Below are positions 36,847-44,994 of a stretch of 64,000 nucleotides of DNA, piece by piece. The notes beneath the pieces were generated by a model. It was not told where the DNA came from. It made no database searches and saw only the letters and a list, made by a program, of their open reading frames with translations. The position numbers and the translations under genes were made by a program. Numbering within the stretch: the first letter of the stretch is position 1; every line of letters begins with the position of its first letter. This stretch comes from Candidatus Frackibacter sp. WG13 (GTDB lineage: Bacteria > Bacillota > Halanaerobiia > Halobacteroidales > Acetohalobiaceae), in NCBI RefSeq assembly GCF_900114655.1, contig NZ_FOTT01000015.1:1-64000 (forward strand), in the 5' to 3' direction.

Positions 36847-37161
36847 GTGAAAAAAACTCTTTTCATTGCTGGTTATGCTAAATTGCCTTCAAACATAACA
36901 GCCAATAATTTATATGATGTGTTAGCATGTGCAGTCGAGGTAGAAAAAGAGACAGGGGTAATAGTTGATGCCGATTGTACTTTAGCAACAGAGCTATCTA
37001 GAGATTTTATTAAAAGGTTACTTAAAGGTTATGATTTGCTTAATGACTTTGATACTATTATTTCTCAAATAGAAGAAAGATACCATGGAAATGCTAATAA
37101 AGCATTAATTACTGCTATAAAAAAGATTAAGGATAAGTATCATTCACATACTAATAATTAA
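36847..37161 (+). CDS. DUF3870 protein, copy 1
   Basis: This 104-aa protein of the DUF3870 family has the conserved GYAKLPSN, YDVLACAVEVEKETG and VDADCTLATELSRDF motifs. The family is common in anaerobic Firmicutes, often near sigma-54-type regulators and metabolic genes, and has no proven function. GTG start after GGGGG. It is roughly 75-80% identical to the copy 266 nt downstream, so they arose by tandem duplication. Confidence 0.85.
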   Translation: MKKTLFIAGYAKLPSNITANNLYDVLACAVEVEKETGVIVDADCTLATELSRDFIKRLLKGYDLLNDFDTIISQIEERYHGNANKALITAIKKIKDKYHSHTNN

Positions 37162-37253
37162 ACTATTTATGAAATGAACACAAATTAGAGTGTTAGATTA
37201 AATTTATTTTAATTGAATATTATGGAACATCGTGTAAAATTACCAAAAAATAT

Positions 37254-37309
37254 GTGAAATAATTATTTAATTTAGAAAAAGAAGGACTTTTGATTTTAAA
37301 GTAGAATAA
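37254..37309 (+). promoter_or_regulatory. SigH-like promoter of DUF3870 gene 2
   Basis: GAAGGACTT and GTAGAATAA lie with exactly 17 nt between AGGA (37283-37286) and GAAT (37304-37307). The 32-nt block directly upstream is shared with DUF3870 gene 1. Confidence 0.5.
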
Positions 37310-37426
37310 TATATTATAGATAATAAATAATACAGCATATTTAGCATATTTCCTAATATTAAAAACGACAGATTAAAGGATTTTGTTGAATTATGATGTA
37401 CTAATCATTCCAGGAGGACTAACTAT

Positions 37427-37741
37427 ATGAAGAGGACAATTTTCTTTACTAGTTATGCTAAACTACCTTCAAATACTACTGCTAATAATTTATATGATGT
37501 ATTAGCATGTGTAGTAGAGGTAGAAAAAGAGACAGGAGTAATAGTTGATGCTGATTGCACTTTAGCAACAGAGCTATCTAGGGATTTTGTTAAAAGATTA
37601 CTTAAGGGGTATAATTTATTAAATGATTTTCCCGAAGTAATTAATGAGATAGAGGAAAGATACTGTGGTAACGCAGATAAAGCGTTAATTACAGCTGTTA
37701 AAAAGATTAGTGCTCAATATCAATCTTATATTAGTAATTGA
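37427..37741 (+). CDS. DUF3870 protein, copy 2
   Basis: This is a second 104-aa DUF3870 protein. The first 75 residues are almost identical to copy 1 and the C-terminal third (PEVINEIEERYCGNADKAL) has diverged more. ATG after AGGAGG. The promoter-proximal block is conserved too, so the duplication included the control region. Both copies precede the dicarboxylate symporter, which hints at a role in the same metabolism, without proof. Confidence 0.85.
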   Translation: MKRTIFFTSYAKLPSNTTANNLYDVLACVVEVEKETGVIVDADCTLATELSRDFVKRLLKGYNLLNDFPEVINEIEERYCGNADKALITAVKKISAQYQSYISN

Positions 37742-37788
37742 GATTGATATTATTCATAAGATTCAGAAAATTTAAAACAGATTGCCAT

Positions 37789-37927
37789 TTTATCTGTGGT
37801 GAAGCGGTTTCCAGCCAATTCACATTCAGCAGATAAAGTCTGGTCAGTGTATCCGATTAAATCTTATTTAATCATAGTAAGGATTACTATGTTAAATAGG
37901 AAGGGTATGTTGACCAGTTTTTATTTT
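37789..37927 (+). promoter_or_regulatory. Structured leader 1, candidate new regulatory RNA
   Basis: P1 is TTTATCTG (37789-37796) pairing with CAGATAAA (37830-37837) and encloses a hairpin GTGAA / TTCAC with the loop GCGGTTTCCAGCCAA. A long stem follows: CTGGTCAGTGTATCC (37840-37854) with GGGTATGTTGACCAG (37903-37917), ending in TTTTTATTTT. It encloses two perfect hairpins (GATTAAAT / ATTTAATC and ATAGTAA / TTACTAT). CAGA-TAAAG-TCTG at the junction could form an alternative hairpin. The layout is aptamer plus terminator. It lies 280 nt before the symporter gene and shares features with the leader at 40037. It matches no riboswitch class I can name. Confidence 0.5.
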
Positions 37928-38208
37928 GAAATAGGATAAATAATGATAGTCGAATTCTTGCACAATTGTTTAAAAAGTCCGAATGTTGCATCAAATATTA
38001 TTTACCTATAATTTATTAAAATTTTCTGAATATTATTGTTTTCACAATCTTACAAGTTTTATGTGTTTATATTATAGGGAGGTGATAAATGGTTTGATCG
38101 GCAATAATTAAAAGTGGTATAGTTCTGAGTAAGATTATAAAGTTTTGTATAATAGTATTGGGTAGCTATTATAAAATTTTATAATTAAAAATTAAAAGGG
38201 GGAGTATT

Positions 38209-39909
38209 ATGAGTAGTATAGCAGATAAGTTAAAGACATTTTGGGATTATTTATGGCATTTAAACAAGCAAACAAAGAGTTTGTTGAAGATGGACACATC
38301 AGCAATGATGGCTGCAGTTTCAGAATCAGATGCTGCTGATCAGCAGGAAGCTGAAGAGTTATTAGATAAGCAGTCAAATAATGGCGGAGATGGTGGAGAT
38401 GATCAGTCGCCATTTGATGTTGATGAAAACTATGGAATGAGACAAAAAGTAGGGCTAGTATTAGGACCATTATTCTTCTTAGTAATTATGATGTTACCAA
38501 CTCCGGAGGGATTATCACCAGAAGGCCAGGCAGTGGCAGGTGTTGCAGCTTGGATGGCATCTTGGTGGATTAGTGAAGCAATACCGATTCCGGCAACTTC
38601 ATTGTTACCATTAGTGCTTTTCCCATTTGCAGGAGTTATGGATGATTCGCCAGCGGCAGCACCGTATGCTAATCATTTGATCTTCTTATTTATGGGTGGA
38701 TTCTTACTTGCTGTTGCTATGCAGAGATGGAACTTACACCGTAGAATTGCATTAAAAATTATTAAAATAGTAGGAACTAATGCAAGCAAAATGATCTTAG
38801 GGTTTATGATAGCCACTGGCTTCTTGTCAATGTGGATTTCTAATACTGCAACAACTATGATGATGACTCCTATTGCATTGTCAGTAGTAATGCAGGTAGC
38901 AGATTTAGCTAAGCGAAAAGGCATAGATGTTGAGCAAGGTAAGTTTAAGTTTGGTACGGCGTTGATGCTCTGTATTGCTTATTCAGCATCCATTGGAGGA
39001 GTAGGAACGATTATTGGTACGCCGCCAAATACAGTGTTTGTTGGTGTAGTTAATGAGATGTATGGTATAGATATTGGTTTTGCGCAATGGATGATGTATG
39101 GAGTACCTATTGCAGTGATAGGAATCTTCTTTGCTTGGATTTATGTAACTAAATTTGCGGTTAAGATTGAGTTAGATGAACTTCCAGGTGGTTTAAAGGT
39201 TATCGATAAAGAGCTTAAGAAGTTAGGTAGGATGACTGGACCAGAGAAGAAAGTGTTGGTAGTCTTTACTTTGGTTGCTTTATCTTGGATCAGTAGAAAG
39301 TTTGTTATTAGTAAGTTCTTCCCGTTTGTTCATGATAGTACTCTTGCTATCTTAGGAGCAGTAGTACTATTCTTGATTCCGGTTGACTTAAAGAAAGGTA
39401 AGTTCTTACTAGATTGGACTACTGCCGTTAAGATTCCTTGGGGAATTATCTTACTATTCGGTGGAGGTCTATCATTAGCTTCTGGATTTAAGTCTAGTGG
39501 TTTAGCTGAATGGATTGGAGGACAGTTAGGTGGTTTAGAAGGAATGCCGATGTTCTGGATTATGTTCGCAGTAGTAACGATGACTATCTTCTTAACTGAG
39601 GTTACATCCAATACCGCATCAACTACGATGTTAATGCCGATTATGGCGGCTATGGCTTCAGCAATGAGTGTACATCCTTACGGGATGATGGTTACTGCAG
39701 AGACAGCAGCTTCATTTGCATTTATGTTACCAGTAGCAACACCGCCAAACGCTGTTGTATTTGGTAGTGGATATGTAACAATCCCGCAAATGGCTAAGAC
39801 TGGTTTGGGGCTTAATATATTCGGGATAATTATAATTTCATTACTTGCTTATTTCTGGTTACCAATAACTTGGGGCATTAACCTCTTACAAGTACCAGGT
39901 TGGATGTAA
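38209..39909 (+). CDS. DASS-family sodium/dicarboxylate symporter
   Basis: This 566-aa protein belongs to the SLC13/DASS family of Na+-coupled di- or tricarboxylate transporters. Twelve or so membrane segments begin near residue 80. The two family SNT motifs are clear: ISNTATTMMMTPIAL and TSNTASTTMLMPI, which bind carboxylate and sodium. The VATPPNAVVFGSG signature is near the C-terminus. The N-terminal 75 residues are an acidic, Gly/Asp-rich extension not typical of the family. Position before fumarase and malic enzyme genes suggests uptake of malate, fumarate or succinate. Confidence 0.93.
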   Translation: MSSIADKLKTFWDYLWHLNKQTKSLLKMDTSAMMAAVSESDAADQQEAEELLDKQSNNGGDGGDDQSPFDVDENYGMRQKVGLVLGPLFFLVIMMLPTPEGLSPEGQAVAGVAAWMASWWISEAIPIPATSLLPLVLFPFAGVMDDSPAAAPYANHLIFLFMGGFLLAVAMQRWNLHRRIALKIIKIVGTNASKMILGFMIATGFLSMWISNTATTMMMTPIALSVVMQVADLAKRKGIDVEQGKFKFGTALMLCIAYSASIGGVGTIIGTPPNTVFVGVVNEMYGIDIGFAQWMMYGVPIAVIGIFFAWIYVTKFAVKIELDELPGGLKVIDKELKKLGRMTGPEKKVLVVFTLVALSWISRKFVISKFFPFVHDSTLAILGAVVLFLIPVDLKKGKFLLDWTTAVKIPWGIILLFGGGLSLASGFKSSGLAEWIGGQLGGLEGMPMFWIMFAVVTMTIFLTEVTSNTASTTMLMPIMAAMASAMSVHPYGMMVTAETAASFAFMLPVATPPNAVVFGSGYVTIPQMAKTGLGLNIFGIIIISLLAYFWLPITWGINLLQVPGWM

Positions 39910-39950
39910 TAATTAAATAAAAATTCAAAAAAGTAATAATATTAGAAGGA

Positions 39951-39986
39951 GTTTCTAAATAAATCTATAAATAAGTGTTTAGAAAC
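39951..39986 (+). terminator. Hairpin after the symporter gene
   Basis: GTTTCTAAA / TTTAGAAAC arms have an 18-nt loop. The tail is A-rich rather than T-rich, so termination strength is doubtful. Confidence 0.4.
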
Positions 39987-40006
39987 AAAAATTATAATAA
40001 AGATCG

Positions 40007-40140
40007 CCGCTAAGTTTTTTGCGGGTGATAAGTCACTTTATCTGTGAGAGAATCCGATGAATTAATCGAATTCTTATTTAACAGATGAAATCTGGCTACC
40101 GTGCTAAACTCCTAATTAGGGATTAGTGTGGTAGCCTCTT
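40007..40140 (+). promoter_or_regulatory. Structured leader 2, candidate new regulatory RNA
   Basis: Small hairpins CCGC / GCGG and GTGA / TCAC are followed by TTTATCTGTG (40037-40046). ATCTGT pairs with ACAGAT (40081-40086) around an inner stem AGAATcCGAT / ATCGaATTCT. Next comes CAGATGAAATCTGG, then a 14-bp stem GGCTACCGTGCTAA / TTAGTGTGGTAGCC with three consecutive wobble pairs. Leader 1 has the same TTTATCTGTG, the same CAGATRAARTCTGG junction and a wobble-rich final stem. It lies 28 nt before the NHL gene that begins the fumarase operon. Confidence 0.5.
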
Positions 40141-40167
40141 TAAATATATATAGGGGGAGGTGGAGTG

Positions 40168-41130
40168 ATGGAAGAGGAAAAGAGATTAACCCGAAGAAAA
40201 TTTCTGAAAGGCACACTACTTTCTGGGGCTTCATTAATTTTAGGTGGCTTATTTAACTATGATAACACTGTTTTGGCTAGCACTGTAAAGAAAGGTAAGT
40301 TAAATTCTAAACCGAGGCAAGTAATTACAGGAAATTCAGGAATGAGTTATCCTTTTGACTTAGACGTTGATAACCAGGGAAAAATTTATATTTCAGACAC
40401 AGCTAATTATGAAATTAAAGTATTTAATAATCAGGGCAGGAAAGAAATTGCTTTTGGTAGATTTGGGATTGAAAAGGGAGAATTAAATTATCCTAAAGGT
40501 ATTGCAGTGGGAGATAATGAAATATTTGTAGTTGAAGCTAATAATAGTAGAGTGCAAAGATTTAATAAGAGTGGCAAGGCAAAAGCAGTTATTGGTGGAC
40601 TAGGGCCACAAGATGGAGCTTTTTATTATCCTCAGGGAGCAGATTTTGAGGTAGGAACAGGTTACCTTTATGTAGCTGATACTAGAAATCATCGAATTCA
40701 GGTCTTTAATAGAAAAGGAAAGCTAATTAATATCTTTGGTAAATTAGGAGATAAGAAAGAAGAATTTAAGCTACCAAGTGATATAACAGTAATTAAAGAT
40801 AGAATTTATATTGCTGACCGAGGACATCATTTGATTAAAGTCTTTAATAAAGATGGTAAGTATTTAAGTGAATTTGGTGGTAATGGTAGTCAATTAGGTC
40901 AATTTAGTTATCCAGAAGGTATAGCTGCTAAAGGAAATAAATTATATGTAGCTGATACTAGAAATCATCGAATCCAAATTTTAAATCTAGAAGGAAAGGT
41001 GATTGATAGCTTAGGTAGTAAAGGGCAAGCTCCTGGAAAGTTTAATGACCCGAAAGGAGTTGCAGTTGATAATTCTGGGAAGGTTTATGTAGCTGATACT
41101 AAGAATAATCGGATTCAAGTCTTTAGTTAA
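40168..41130 (+). CDS. Tat-exported NHL-repeat protein
   Basis: This 320-aa protein starts with a twin-arginine signal (RLTRRKFLKG plus a hydrophobic stretch), so it is folded before export. The mature part consists of about six NHL repeats, each with a core such as YVADTRNHRIQVFN, forming a beta-propeller. The first-repeat form is YISDTANYEIKVFN. ATG 40168 follows GGGAGGTGG. It is the first gene before fumarase. An extracytoplasmic propeller in a fumarase operon is unusual; it may be a scaffold for the redox proteins encoded downstream. No catalytic residues are evident. Confidence 0.85.
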   Translation: MEEEKRLTRRKFLKGTLLSGASLILGGLFNYDNTVLASTVKKGKLNSKPRQVITGNSGMSYPFDLDVDNQGKIYISDTANYEIKVFNNQGRKEIAFGRFGIEKGELNYPKGIAVGDNEIFVVEANNSRVQRFNKSGKAKAVIGGLGPQDGAFYYPQGADFEVGTGYLYVADTRNHRIQVFNRKGKLINIFGKLGDKKEEFKLPSDITVIKDRIYIADRGHHLIKVFNKDGKYLSEFGGNGSQLGQFSYPEGIAAKGNKLYVADTRNHRIQILNLEGKVIDSLGSKGQAPGKFNDPKGVAVDNSGKVYVADTKNNRIQVFS

Positions 41131-41169
41131 TTAAATTAATTTTTTAATCTTTGAGAGGAGGGTTTTTTA

Positions 41170-42012
41170 GTGAGAGAAGTAGAGGTAAGTGAAATTACGA
41201 AGGAAATTGCAGAGTTATGTCAAGAAGCAAATTTTGAACTTGGTGAAGATGTGATTAATGCTTTTAAAGATGGATTAGAAAATGATGAATCACCTACTGC
41301 GAAAGCAATTTTAGAGCAATTATTAGAAAATGCTAAGATTGCAAGAGAAGATAGAGTACCTATGTGTCAGGATACTGGATTTACAGTAATATTTGTTGAA
41401 TTAGGTCAAGAAGTTAAGTTAGTTGGTGGGGATTTAGAAGAAGCCATTAATGAGGGAGTTAGACAAGGGTATAAAGAGGGTTATTTAAGAAAGTCAATCG
41501 TTAGTCATCCACTAAAGCGTGAGAATACAGGCGACAATACTCCAGCGGTAATTCATACTAAGATTGTACCAGGAGATAAAATCAAGATAACTGTGGCTCC
41601 TAAAGGTGGCGGAAGTGAGAATATGAGTGAAGTTAGAATGATGAAGCCGGCTGATGGAGTAGAGGGAGTCAAAGATTTTGTCATTGAAAGAGTAAAGGAA
41701 TCAGGTCCTAATCCTTGTCCACCAATTGTAGTAGGAGTAGGAATCGGTGGTACCTTTGAAAAATGTGCTTATTTAGCTAAGAAAGCATTGTTAAGACCAA
41801 TTGGTGATGAAAGTCCACATGAGGATATTGCTCAATTAGAAAAAGAACTTTTAGAAGAAGTTAATAAGCTTGGAATTGGGCCACAAGGTTTAGGTGGAAG
41901 AACTACTGTTTTAGATGTTAATGTTGAGATTTATGGGGCACATATTGCGTCATTACCAGTAGCGGTTAATATTAATTGTCATGCGGCTCGACATAAAGAA
42001 ACTATAATATAA
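41170..42012 (+). CDS. Class I fumarate hydratase, alpha subunit
   Basis: This is the 4Fe-4S-containing catalytic subunit of a two-subunit class I fumarase (or L-tartrate dehydratase family member). The 280-aa protein has the cluster cysteines in VPMCQDTGFT, NPCPPIVVGVG and NINCHAARH. The GTG start follows GAGAGGAGG. The beta subunit starts 20 nt later. Fumarase is the likelier function since malic enzyme and a fumarate reductase-like cluster lie nearby. Confidence 0.92.
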   Translation: MREVEVSEITKEIAELCQEANFELGEDVINAFKDGLENDESPTAKAILEQLLENAKIAREDRVPMCQDTGFTVIFVELGQEVKLVGGDLEEAINEGVRQGYKEGYLRKSIVSHPLKRENTGDNTPAVIHTKIVPGDKIKITVAPKGGGSENMSEVRMMKPADGVEGVKDFVIERVKESGPNPCPPIVVGVGIGGTFEKCAYLAKKALLRPIGDESPHEDIAQLEKELLEEVNKLGIGPQGLGGRTTVLDVNVEIYGAHIASLPVAVNINCHAARHKETII

Positions 42013-42031
42013 CTTTGGAGGTGAATATATA

Positions 42032-42586
42032 ATGGCAGAGATTAAGTTAACTACTCCACTTACGGAAGAGAAGGTTAGAGAATTAGAAGTTGGTGATAAG
42101 GTTCTATTATCAGGTACAATTTATACTGGTCGAGATGCAGCACATGAAAGGTTAGTCAATTTATTAGAAGAAGGTGAAGACTTACCGATAGATGTTGACG
42201 GGCAGGTGATCTACTATGTAGGCCCAGCTCCAGCTAAGCCAGGTAAGCCGATCGGATCTGCTGGTCCAACAACTAGCTACCGTATGGACCCATATACACC
42301 AGCGTTATTAAATGAAGGATTAAGAGGAATGATCGGTAAAGGATCTCGGTCACAGGAAGTTAAAGATGTTATGGAAGAAGAAGGTGCAGTCTATTTTGCT
42401 GCCGTAGGCGGTGCAGCAGCTTTAATTGCTAAATGTATTAAGAAGGCTGAGGTAGTAGCTTATGAAGATTTAGGTACAGAAGCAATTAGAAAATTAGAAA
42501 TTGAAGACTTACCATTAATCGTAGTGAATGATGCTGCTAATAACGACTTATATGAAATAGGAGCAGAAGAGTATAGTGAAGTTTAA
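42032..42586 (+). CDS. Class I fumarate hydratase, beta subunit
   Basis: This 184-aa subunit corresponds to the C-terminal domain of one-chain class I fumarases. It shows the LSGTIYTGRDAAH motif, GPTTSYRMDPYTP and MIGKGSRS, which contribute to substrate binding and catalysis. It is 20 nt after the alpha subunit, with GGAGGTGA before ATG, and is followed by a small membrane protein gene. Confidence 0.93.
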   Translation: MAEIKLTTPLTEEKVRELEVGDKVLLSGTIYTGRDAAHERLVNLLEEGEDLPIDVDGQVIYYVGPAPAKPGKPIGSAGPTTSYRMDPYTPALLNEGLRGMIGKGSRSQEVKDVMEEEGAVYFAAVGGAAALIAKCIKKAEVVAYEDLGTEAIRKLEIEDLPLIVVNDAANNDLYEIGAEEYSEV

Positions 42587-42613
42587 TCAGTGAACGCTGA
42601 GGAGATGAGAGTA

Positions 42614-42934
42614 ATGTTTAAGCTTAATTTAATGACAATTACTACTGCCACTTTAATTCTCATCTTTTTAATTGGCGAGATAAAGAAACGACAGAATAAA
42701 TATATAGGAGAGATAGTTGATATTGACCGGGATATGTTAGGAATTGCAGATGCTTGTTTAGTTAATATCCCGGTTAAAGTAGTACTAACTTCAGGAAGAG
42801 TTGTTGAAACAAAGATAAGTGGTTGTATGTTATGTTGTGACCATTCTTTTGAAGTAGGAGATAGAGTGGAGCTTTTAAAACAAGGAAATAATTATTTGAT
42901 TAAGACTAAAGACTTTAAAAATTGTTGTGATTAA
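42614..42934 (+). CDS. Small membrane-anchored Cys-rich protein, unknown
   Basis: This 106-aa protein has one N-terminal membrane segment (about 5-20). A soluble domain follows with beta-strand pattern (YIGEIVDIDRD, IPVKVVLTSGRVVETKI) and clustered cysteines: GCMLCCDHSF and KNCCD at the end. I choose ATG 42614, following GAGGAGATGAG. It may bind a metal or be an NfeD-like OB fold. I do not recognise the family. It sits between fumarase and the large permease, so a part in dicarboxylate transport is possible. Confidence 0.65.
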   Translation: MFKLNLMTITTATLILIFLIGEIKKRQNKYIGEIVDIDRDMLGIADACLVNIPVKVVLTSGRVVETKISGCMLCCDHSFEVGDRVELLKQGNNYLIKTKDFKNCCD

Positions 42935-42960
42935 AGAAAATAAAGTGAGGTGAGAGGAAC

Positions 42961-44637
42961 TTGGAATATGTAGGGTTTATAACCTTGGGAATCTTTATCT
43001 TAGCAGTTGTTGGAACCCTTTTTAAGAAGATTCCCTTACCATTACAGACGGTAATGATTTTAGTGACGATAGTGAATGTAATAATTGGTGGTGTTGCTCA
43101 TCTCACTCTCCATGAAGGTGGAGGGTTAGCAGCAGCAAAACTTTTGCCGGCTAAAGTTATGGGTGGGATAATAATTCATCCCTTAACAGCTTTATTGGCA
43201 GGCTTATTGATAGCAGGAGCATTATCAGCTTCAGGCGGATTTGATGCAATTAAAGTTATTATTAGTAAGTTGCGCAAATCACCAATCGGAATGGCTGGAA
43301 CGGTAGCAATAATTGTTCAGTTGCCGTTAATGAGTGCATTGCCTTGTGGTCGAATTTTAGCAGCAGCATTACTACCGGTTATATTCTCATTTGGCCCAGA
43401 AGAGATGGGGGTTTTAAATAAACGCCAGTTAATTATTTTAACAGGAGCATATGCTCGAAATGCCTTTGGATCATGTGGACCATCTCCGTTAGGTGGTGTT
43501 GGTGCCATAGGTGAAGGATTTTTAGGAAAGATTGGTTACTTAAGAGCACCCCAGGCGTTCTCTTTATTAATTGGAACAGCATTAGTTGCATTATTCTTGA
43601 AATTCTTAACGACTAAGTTATACCCAGATGATGTAAAGGTTAAAGATGAGAGTAATACTGCGAGTAGGGATATTAAAGTAACAGCACCTGTAAAAGGGTA
43701 TATCTCTTTAGGAATCTTTGTTGTGACATTGGTTGTAGCATTATTTGAGGTGCTAGGTAAGGTTCCAGTTCAGACTCCGTTGGTATTAGGAGCAATCTTA
43801 ATTATGATTGTGGCTAAATTGAACTTAGAAGATTTAATGTCAGGGATTATTTTGATGCCAGCAACAGCTATGGTTTCTGGGTTTTTAGCAGCAGGGAGTT
43901 TAGCTGCAACAGGAGGTTTTGATGCTTTAGGTTTAATCTTTAACGGAGTTGCAGGTACTTGGTTAGGAACAGCAGGTATGATAGCAATTTTAGTTCAGGT
44001 ACAGACAATTTTACCATTGTCTTGTAGTCGAATTTTAACTGCAGCTTTTGTGCCAGTATTATATCTATTAGGACCAGCTGGAACCGGTTTATTAACAGCT
44101 ACACAGTTAGCAATAGTTATGTCAGCCTATATCATTAATGCTACTACTTCTTGTGGACCATCACCATTAGGCGGTGGCGGTATGATGGCTGAAGGTGCTA
44201 TTAGAGCAGAGACTGGTTATTTAAGACCAGCTTTCTCCTTTGCAAGTTTAGCTTTTATGCCTATACTAGCAGCAGTAGTTATGAAAGTGATGAAGTTTAA
44301 TACTTTTCATGAGGCGACGACTAGCTTAGGTGCGTCATTAAATGTTATTCTGATTACAGTAGTATTATTAGCTGTTAATATAGTCTTATTTAAGATTTTA
44401 GCTAATATGGTAACAAGCGGTCAGGTAACACCTCGAATTCTCTACTTTATTCTTTTCAGTATAGGTGGAGCGATTTCGGGAGGGATGTTAGCTTACTTAA
44501 TTGATATGACTAGTATAATTCAGATAGTACAAGGTGCTATTGGTGGTGTAATCGCTGGTAATTTAATGGTACTTATGACACCACGCGGTCAAGAGTATAG
44601 CTTAGAATATGAAGACTCTGTAGAAATGAAAGCTTAA
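42961..44637 (+). CDS. Permease with two-fold internal duplication (ion-transporter-like)
   Basis: This 558-aa polytopic membrane protein starts at TTG after GAGGTGAGAGG. Its two halves are clearly related with an offset of about 226 residues: ASGGFDAI (~90) and ATGGFDAL (~316); LPCGRILAAALLPV (~127) and LSCSRILTAAFVPV (~352); GSCGPSPLGG (~170) and TSCGPSPLGG (~396). Inverted half-repeats with polar SCGPS loops are the plan of ion-transporter-superfamily carboxylate carriers. I cannot name the family. Context suggests a C4-dicarboxylate carrier or exchanger, for example fumarate in and succinate out. The last 50 residues are an extra membrane hairpin. Confidence 0.75.
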   Translation: MEYVGFITLGIFILAVVGTLFKKIPLPLQTVMILVTIVNVIIGGVAHLTLHEGGGLAAAKLLPAKVMGGIIIHPLTALLAGLLIAGALSASGGFDAIKVIISKLRKSPIGMAGTVAIIVQLPLMSALPCGRILAAALLPVIFSFGPEEMGVLNKRQLIILTGAYARNAFGSCGPSPLGGVGAIGEGFLGKIGYLRAPQAFSLLIGTALVALFLKFLTTKLYPDDVKVKDESNTASRDIKVTAPVKGYISLGIFVVTLVVALFEVLGKVPVQTPLVLGAILIMIVAKLNLEDLMSGIILMPATAMVSGFLAAGSLAATGGFDALGLIFNGVAGTWLGTAGMIAILVQVQTILPLSCSRILTAAFVPVLYLLGPAGTGLLTATQLAIVMSAYIINATTSCGPSPLGGGGMMAEGAIRAETGYLRPAFSFASLAFMPILAAVVMKVMKFNTFHEATTSLGASLNVILITVVLLAVNIVLFKILANMVTSGQVTPRILYFILFSIGGAISGGMLAYLIDMTSIIQIVQGAIGGVIAGNLMVLMTPRGQEYSLEYEDSVEMKA

Positions 44638-44658
44638 AGAGATAGGAGGGAAGGATAA

Positions 44659-44811
44659 ATGTATAATATATTTACTTTCTTAGTTGGCGGAGCTATCTCT
44701 GGAGCAGTAACTGCTTACGCTATGGATATGAGTTCTTCAAAGGAGTTAGTTCAAGGAGCGATTGGGGGTATGATTGCTGCGTTAACGATTGTTTTGTTAT
44801 TGCCGCAATAG
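44659..44811 (+). CDS. 50-aa membrane protein copying the permease C-terminus
   Basis: A 50-codon frame with ATG following GGAGGGAAGG encodes a hydrophobic protein with the core GGAISGAVTAYAMDM and VQGAIGGMIAAL. The C-terminal 50 residues of the permease just upstream read GGAISGGMLAYLIDM and VQGAIGGVIAGNL. The two are clearly homologous. Gly-x-x-x-Gly patterns suggest helix packing. It could be a separate subunit assembling with the permease or a duplicated fragment, but the intact frame and good Shine-Dalgarno favour a real gene. Confidence 0.75.
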   Translation: MYNIFTFLVGGAISGAVTAYAMDMSSSKELVQGAIGGMIAALTIVLLLPQ

Positions 44812-44880
44812 AGGTTAAGATTAAGGTTAAGGCTGAGGAATTAAGTAGTTGACAGTTGATAGTTTACAGTTGACAGTTAA
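44812..44880 (+). repeat. Dispersed TTAAGGTTAAGG / GACAGTTGATAGTT repeat
   Basis: The sequence contains AAGATTAAGGTTAAGGCTGAGG followed by GTTGACAGTTGATAGTTTACA and GTTGACAGTTAAAG. It is a second copy of the composite repeat at 34436. The region 44881-44994 after it has only weak AGCCT / AGGCT-type hairpins. Confidence 0.5.
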
Positions 44881-44994
44881 AGTCTTAAAGGCACTTTGAT
44901 TGGCACTGATTGTCTAGCCTAAAAAACAAGGCTGGTCATAAGCCTATGATAACTAATAACTATTGCTTTAGTTTGAAATTTTTTATTAGGTTTT

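Noticed and set aside
37200-37260. Phage or IS origin for the DUF3870 duplication
   Set aside because: No transposase, terminal repeats or target duplications were seen; simple tandem duplication suffices.
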